In this document: positions 60,245 to 64,000 of the stretch, in pieces
Numbering within the stretch: position 1 is the stretch's first letter
How the letters are laid out: each line of letters opens with the position of its first letter
NCBI GenBank assembly: GCA_021432605.1
Contig: MU271146.1
Span: 1,054,001 to 1,118,000, forward strand
Direction of reading: 5' to 3'
Length of the DNA stretch: 64,000 nucleotides
Origin: Coniochaeta sp. PMI_546
Lineage: Eukaryota; Ascomycota; Sordariomycetes; Coniochaetales; Coniochaetaceae
Translations under genes and position numbers: made by a program
Notes under the pieces: model-generated
The model's input: only the letters and a program-made list of their open reading frames with translations
Told to the model about the DNA's origin: nothing
The model's database searches: none

Positions 60245-61742
60245 GATGCGTCACACTCGATGGTGTATTACTGACTTTGCTTGTTGGTGCTTGCAGTGGT
60301 GCTTCAGAGAGCACTACGGACCACGGGGGTCGGGTGCCTACCGCGCGGAAAGATTGTTCATGTGAAGTAGATATTCTATAGAGGAGGTGTGTGGTATCAC
60401 TTTCTATTGCTGGGGATGGACATGTTAAAACATGCGTGGCTTAGTGAGGTAAAGTGGTCTGCTGCGTACGTATGCTGTACCACACACACCACACTGTAGG
60501 AAGGAGCTGATGACGCTGGAGGCAAAGACAAGCCCCGCACTGGTTCGGGGTAGCGTCATTGTCCGTTGCGAATCCGTTGGAGGGGCAGTTTATCGTAGCT
60601 CTACTTGCAGACACAGGTCATCTGTACTGTATAGTAAGGGTAAGTAAAGTACCTCTACTTAGTGTGTACATGCAGCGGAAAGTAAGGTAGATTCACGACG
60701 CGAACAACGGCCAACGACAGCCAACGTATGTATACCTTAGTCCCTTCGTAATTCCCTACAGTTTGTTTGTCACGCAAATGACAATAACGACCAGACACAT
60801 TTTCTGCACATGCGTGTTTTTTTGCTTCTTTTCTCTCTCATTCAGGAGGAAACAGATGGGTGAGATCTCAACTGAGAGAGCTGTGATGGAGCCGCGATGT
60901 TAGCCATGAACAATACCACCCTAACCACAACTTACCACAGAGTCTACATATCCATGGCTCTCCCCGGTGGGTGACCTAACGACCCCTGACCTCCCCTGCC
61001 TACCCTCCTTCTACCTTATTTGAAGCTTATCCTAGGTGATCAGACCTGGATCGTGTCCAAGTCGGCGTCGCCAACTTCTACCAGACGAACATCATGTGCT
61101 AGTTTGCAAGCGCCTCTTCTGTGGCTCCTGCTGTTACGGCTCTTATCACTGGAGTCCTAGTGTCCACCTCTACCTCTCAACCCGGTCTCGTCTGTCAAGG
61201 CTGTGATGGTGTCTGGCCGAGCTCTTATTGACAGTCCACATCTCTAAAACCAAATGCTAGAATCTGAATATCCCAGACCTGAGGAAATGCAGCTTAAGTG
61301 TGGCTTTTCCCATGCCATCACGCTGGACTGGGCTTGGGAAGATCGAGTGTCAAGCAAGGAAATAGTCTGCCTGAACAGGTGGTGGCCATATTGTGTGTGC
61401 AGATACCCATTGGATTCGGCGACCAGCCGGCTGTATTCAGTGATCCGTGTCTGACTTCCCCATGTATCTAGCCGAGTTCCCCGTTAGCACGGCAGCTTGA
61501 ATTGAGACCACAGCATCAGACTTGTTTCGTGATATATTGCTCACTCTGTGACTGCTGCTCCATCTCCAACCTCGTTATCCGGGTATATATCAACACAACA
61601 CAGGTCCATGTCTCGAGAACCAAGCGAGCTTCTGATCCAACAGCTATTCCAAACTTTCGTCTCTGGTTCCGGTGTGGATTCGTCGCCGTCGTTATTCAAC
61701 CATGGGTTTCATTTGCTTCATTCCCCCACCCCTCAGATCTCT
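60245..61742. other. Intergenic, 1.5 kb
   Basis: Gyp7 promoter and Mso1-like gene 3' flank. A loose GGTA motif cluster occurs at about 60630-60735. No gene supported. Confidence 0.5.
60630..60735. repeat. Loose GGTA motif cluster
   Basis: AAGGGTAAGTAAAGTACC, AGTAAGGTAG and GTATACC words within about 100 bases; the weakest of the five clusters. Confidence 0.3.
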
Positions 61743-62663
61743 TCATCGTCCCATCCTCGGACCACTGGGTAGGCCGCCGCCTCGCCGCGGTCCGCTCGGC
61801 AGACCACCTCCAGCCCTTCCACCGCCTCCCGTGCTACCGCCTCCAGAGTAGTCGTACTCATTGCTTGCCCACGGTGCATTCGCCGCCATGAACGGACGAT
61901 CACCACCCCCAGCCCTACCGCCACTCCCGCCAGAAGCATCATACATGCCACCAGGCGCGAACCGCTCCTCGTAATTATCCGACCTGCCCCCACCTCCTGC
62001 AGCACCACCACCTCCGCCATACCGGTTGTTGACCTGACCACCCTGCGGCTGCTGCTGTTGCACCGGCGGGCTCCCCGTCCTGTTCCCGCCACCCCAGAGC
62101 TTCTGCCTCAACCTCTCCTGCGCACTCCCACCCGAGCTCCCAGGAGGCGGCGATGCGCCATCCCTGCCGTACGGGCTGGCGCTCTCATAGCTCCCCCTCT
62201 GGCCAGCCAGCGGCCGCGCCTGCGCAGCAGCACCACCACCTTGCGTCCCCCCACCCGCAGCAGCAAACGGATTCCTACTGCTGCCGCCCGTTATGCCACC
62301 CGTCCGACCAGCCCTCAGCGACGCCGGCGCCGCCCCTGCCGCATTCTGGTTGCCCCCGCTGTCCCAGAGACTGCTCAGGGCGCTCCCGCTCTGTTGCGTG
62401 CCCCCTTGCATGGCGCCGTAGCGGCTGCCCACCTGCGCCTGGCCGCCGGCGAACACTGGGGCCACCGGGGCCGGGGCCTTGGGGTCCGGCGGCAGCCATG
62501 GCGGGAAGGGCCGGCCCTTCTCGGTGTAGTAGTTGCGCAGCACGCGGCAGACGTGGGTGTCGTCTTCTGTGTCGCCGTCGGCGTCAGAGGAGAGGAGGGT
62601 GCGCTGCAGGTTGGAGATGCGCGAGGTGGTGGTTGTGAGGATGTTGGAGTACCAGGTCGACAT
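61743..62663 (-). CDS. Mso1-like Sec1-binding exocytosis protein
   Basis: Single exon, 306 aa. The N-terminus MSTWYSNILTTTTSRISNLQRTLLSSD is the Mso1 Sec1-binding helix (YSNILTTTTSRI is the conserved core). The region up to about residue 70 contains RVLRNYYTEKGRPFPPWLPPDP, also family-typical. The remainder is Gly/Ser/Gln-rich and disordered apart from SAQERLRQKLWGGG near residue 190, a short motif common to filamentous-fungal homologues. It should assist the SM protein Sec1 in SNARE-mediated fusion at the plasma membrane. The C-terminus repeats RGGGLPSGPR twice. It is divergent from SmF with 532 bases between starts. Confidence 0.85.
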   Translation of the reverse strand: MSTWYSNILTTTTSRISNLQRTLLSSDADGDTEDDTHVCRVLRNYYTEKGRPFPPWLPPDPKAPAPVAPVFAGGQAQVGSRYGAMQGGTQQSGSALSSLWDSGGNQNAAGAAPASLRAGRTGGITGGSSRNPFAAAGGGTQGGGAAAQARPLAGQRGSYESASPYGRDGASPPPGSSGGSAQERLRQKLWGGGNRTGSPPVQQQQPQGGQVNNRYGGGGGAAGGGGRSDNYEERFAPGGMYDASGGSGGRAGGGDRPFMAANAPWASNEYDYSGGGSTGGGGRAGGGLPSGPRRGGGLPSGPRMGR

Positions 62664-63195
62664 TGTTTGGGCGGGTGGTGGAGGTAGTTCGGCTCCCCCT
62701 CTGCTGTCAGTCAGTCGGTGCCGACAGGCAGGCGGCCTGCGGGGTTGTGGTGAAGATGGAGGAGATGTGGGATTGTCTCGTAGGTGCGAATGATTTGTGT
62801 TGTACTCTGTCGTGGCTGAATGTACGTATAGAGGATGGTTTGGCTGCGGAGAAGAAGACAGAGTAAGATAGGTAGTTTGAAGGTTAAGGCGCTGTAGTCA
62901 TATCTATATTATCTGACTCTTAAAGTTTGGAGAGACTGGAAGTGAATGTTGACGATGGCTCTTCCCGTCGACACTTCCCTCGCTTCCCTCCCACTGTTTC
63001 GGAAGGAAGGTCGACCCCCCCCCTCGGTACGTACCGAAACCGACCCCACCGTTAGGTAGCGCCGGAACCACTTCGGTTAGGCAAACTTTTGTGGAGCTCC
63101 CCGCGGACTTCGAGCTGGAAATGTTGTCGAAGAAGAGAACATTATCTGGCCCTCAACTCCCAACTCCCCAACACACAGCACTCAAACCCGCCACA
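62664..63195. promoter_or_regulatory. Divergent promoter, Mso1-like gene / SmF
   Basis: 532 bases between start codons. Contains a C-run and GTACGTACC word near 63016-63034 and a CT/AC-rich stretch just before the SmF ATG. Confidence 0.5.
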
Positions 63196-63534
63196 ATGAG
63201 CTTCGTACCAGTCAATCCCCGTCCTATGCTCCAGGAGCTCGTCAACAAGGATGTCGTTGTCCGCCTGAAGTGGGCCGAGACCGAGTACAAGGGCCGCCTG
63301 GTCAGCACCGACAGCTACTTCAATCTTCAACTGGCAAACGCCGAGGAGTTCATCGCCGACAAGTTGACCGGACAGCTGGGCCAGATTCTCATCAGGTAAA
63401 GCTCTCATCTGGCTACAAGTCTGAAAATCATGATGGCAGGGTTTGCTAACATGCTGGTCTATAGGTGTAACAACGTTCTGTACATCAAGGCCGCCGACCA
63501 AACAAAGAGCGAAGACACCGAGATGAGGGGTTAA
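63196..63534 (+). CDS. Small nuclear ribonucleoprotein SmF
   Basis: Two exons, 63196-63395 and 63465-63534, give 89 aa, the normal length. The intron is GTAAAG...CTATAG with a GCTAACA branch site, splitting an Arg codon in [12 protein letters not shown]. Sm1 motif: [27 protein letters not shown]; Sm2 motif: [13 protein letters not shown]. The N-terminus [18 protein letters not shown] and the Trp in [11 protein letters not shown] identify SmF among Sm proteins. It forms the heptameric ring on U1, U2, U4 and U5 snRNAs. ATG 63196 (CCACAATGAGC) is favoured over the in-frame ATG 63091, whose extension is not Sm-like. Confidence 0.95.
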
Positions 63535-64000
63535 GCGGGAGGAAATGAGAAATATCTACTTTGTGGAGGCGGAAGCCATGACCCTGCACTTTGGGCACAC
63601 GTTACGGGATTACGATACCTCGGGGAAGAGGATGGAGCATTAAGTGGGAGACGCGCATCACGCGCATCCCTGGCCTTTTGAGAAAGAAGACATAAATGGC
63701 TTCAGGTGAAGAGCAGATATCACGACTTGGAAGGTACCGAGTTGATGGCATGCATTGAAGCTTACGATATGGCGAGCTCTGGCGGTCGGTGGGTGGGAGG
63801 CCGGGAATCAGGCGTCTAGGCAATTGTTTACATGGCCACTGGCTCTCTGGAGATACCCCGATTAGAAATATTACCTGCGTCAAGACCGCCATGTGAAGAT
63901 CTCTCCTTGAGCTTGCGTGAAATGGGCTCTCACTCAGGAGTAGGATCCCCCACATACGTACAGCCCAGACGACTGCTCTTGGTCTAGGTAGAGTCATCTT
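63535..64000. other. SmF 3' flank to window end
   Basis: No supported gene. A minus-strand ORF (63602-63997) has no recognisable features. Confidence 0.5.

Noticed and set aside
63602-63997. 131-codon minus-strand ORF at the right edge
   Set aside because: No recognised features and low coding character; probably SmF 3' flank.

Overview
The window is ordinary chromosomal DNA from a filamentous ascomycete, most likely a Sordariomycete. Evidence for this is the short introns (about 50-100 nt) with CTAAC-type branch sites, moderately GC-rich coding sequence, compact gene spacing on both strands, and proteins that read like Neurospora/Fusarium-class orthologues. There are no prophage, CRISPR or bacterial features, and I saw no intact transposon.

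Layout. 0-4 kb: the end of a Telo_bind/POT1-like OB-fold gene, SRP72 and a small unknown protein. 5-10 kb: a Sec7-PH Arf exchange factor (minus). 11-16 kb: Cdc34 ubiquitin-conjugating enzyme (plus), tail to tail with a UBA/UIM protein that looks like a USP25/28 deubiquitinase stripped of its catalytic residues (minus). 17-21 kb: a Rad9/Crb2-type checkpoint protein. 22-24 kb: a DUF4048 protein. 25-27 kb: V-ATPase subunit A. 28.6-32.7 kb: SET1 H3K4 methyltransferase. 34-35.4 kb: a candidate securin. 36-38 kb: tropomyosin and mitoribosomal mS41. 38.7-43.3 kb: a SHPRH/Irc20-like SNF2-RING protein. 43.3-49.5 kb: a 6 kb block with no supportable gene. 49.5-54 kb: a bZIP-like factor with no leucine zipper and a Lys-rich protein. 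54-60 kb: ER glucosidase I and Gyp7 Rab-GAP. 61.7-63.5 kb: Mso1-like exocytosis protein and SmF.

The genes are mostly housekeeping. Loose themes are ubiquitin signalling (Cdc34, pseudo-USP, SHPRH-like), chromatin and DNA damage (SET1, Crb2, SHPRH-like), membrane traffic (Sec7, Gyp7, Mso1, SRP72, glucosidase I) and cell-cycle/cytoskeleton (securin candidate, tropomyosin). No operon-like co-regulation is implied; several pairs share divergent promoters.

Exon structures were assembled by hand from splice motifs, reading phase and remembered family sequence, and the phases close for every model given. The least certain points are the 5' ends of the SHPRH-like gene, V-ATPase A and the Sec7 gene's acceptor. 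The observations most worth a second look are the catalytically dead USP25/28-like protein, an in-frame acidic tail just beyond the SHPRH-like stop codon, a stop-free 57-nt intron inside the SET domain, a GC-AG intron in CDC34 and the securin candidate.
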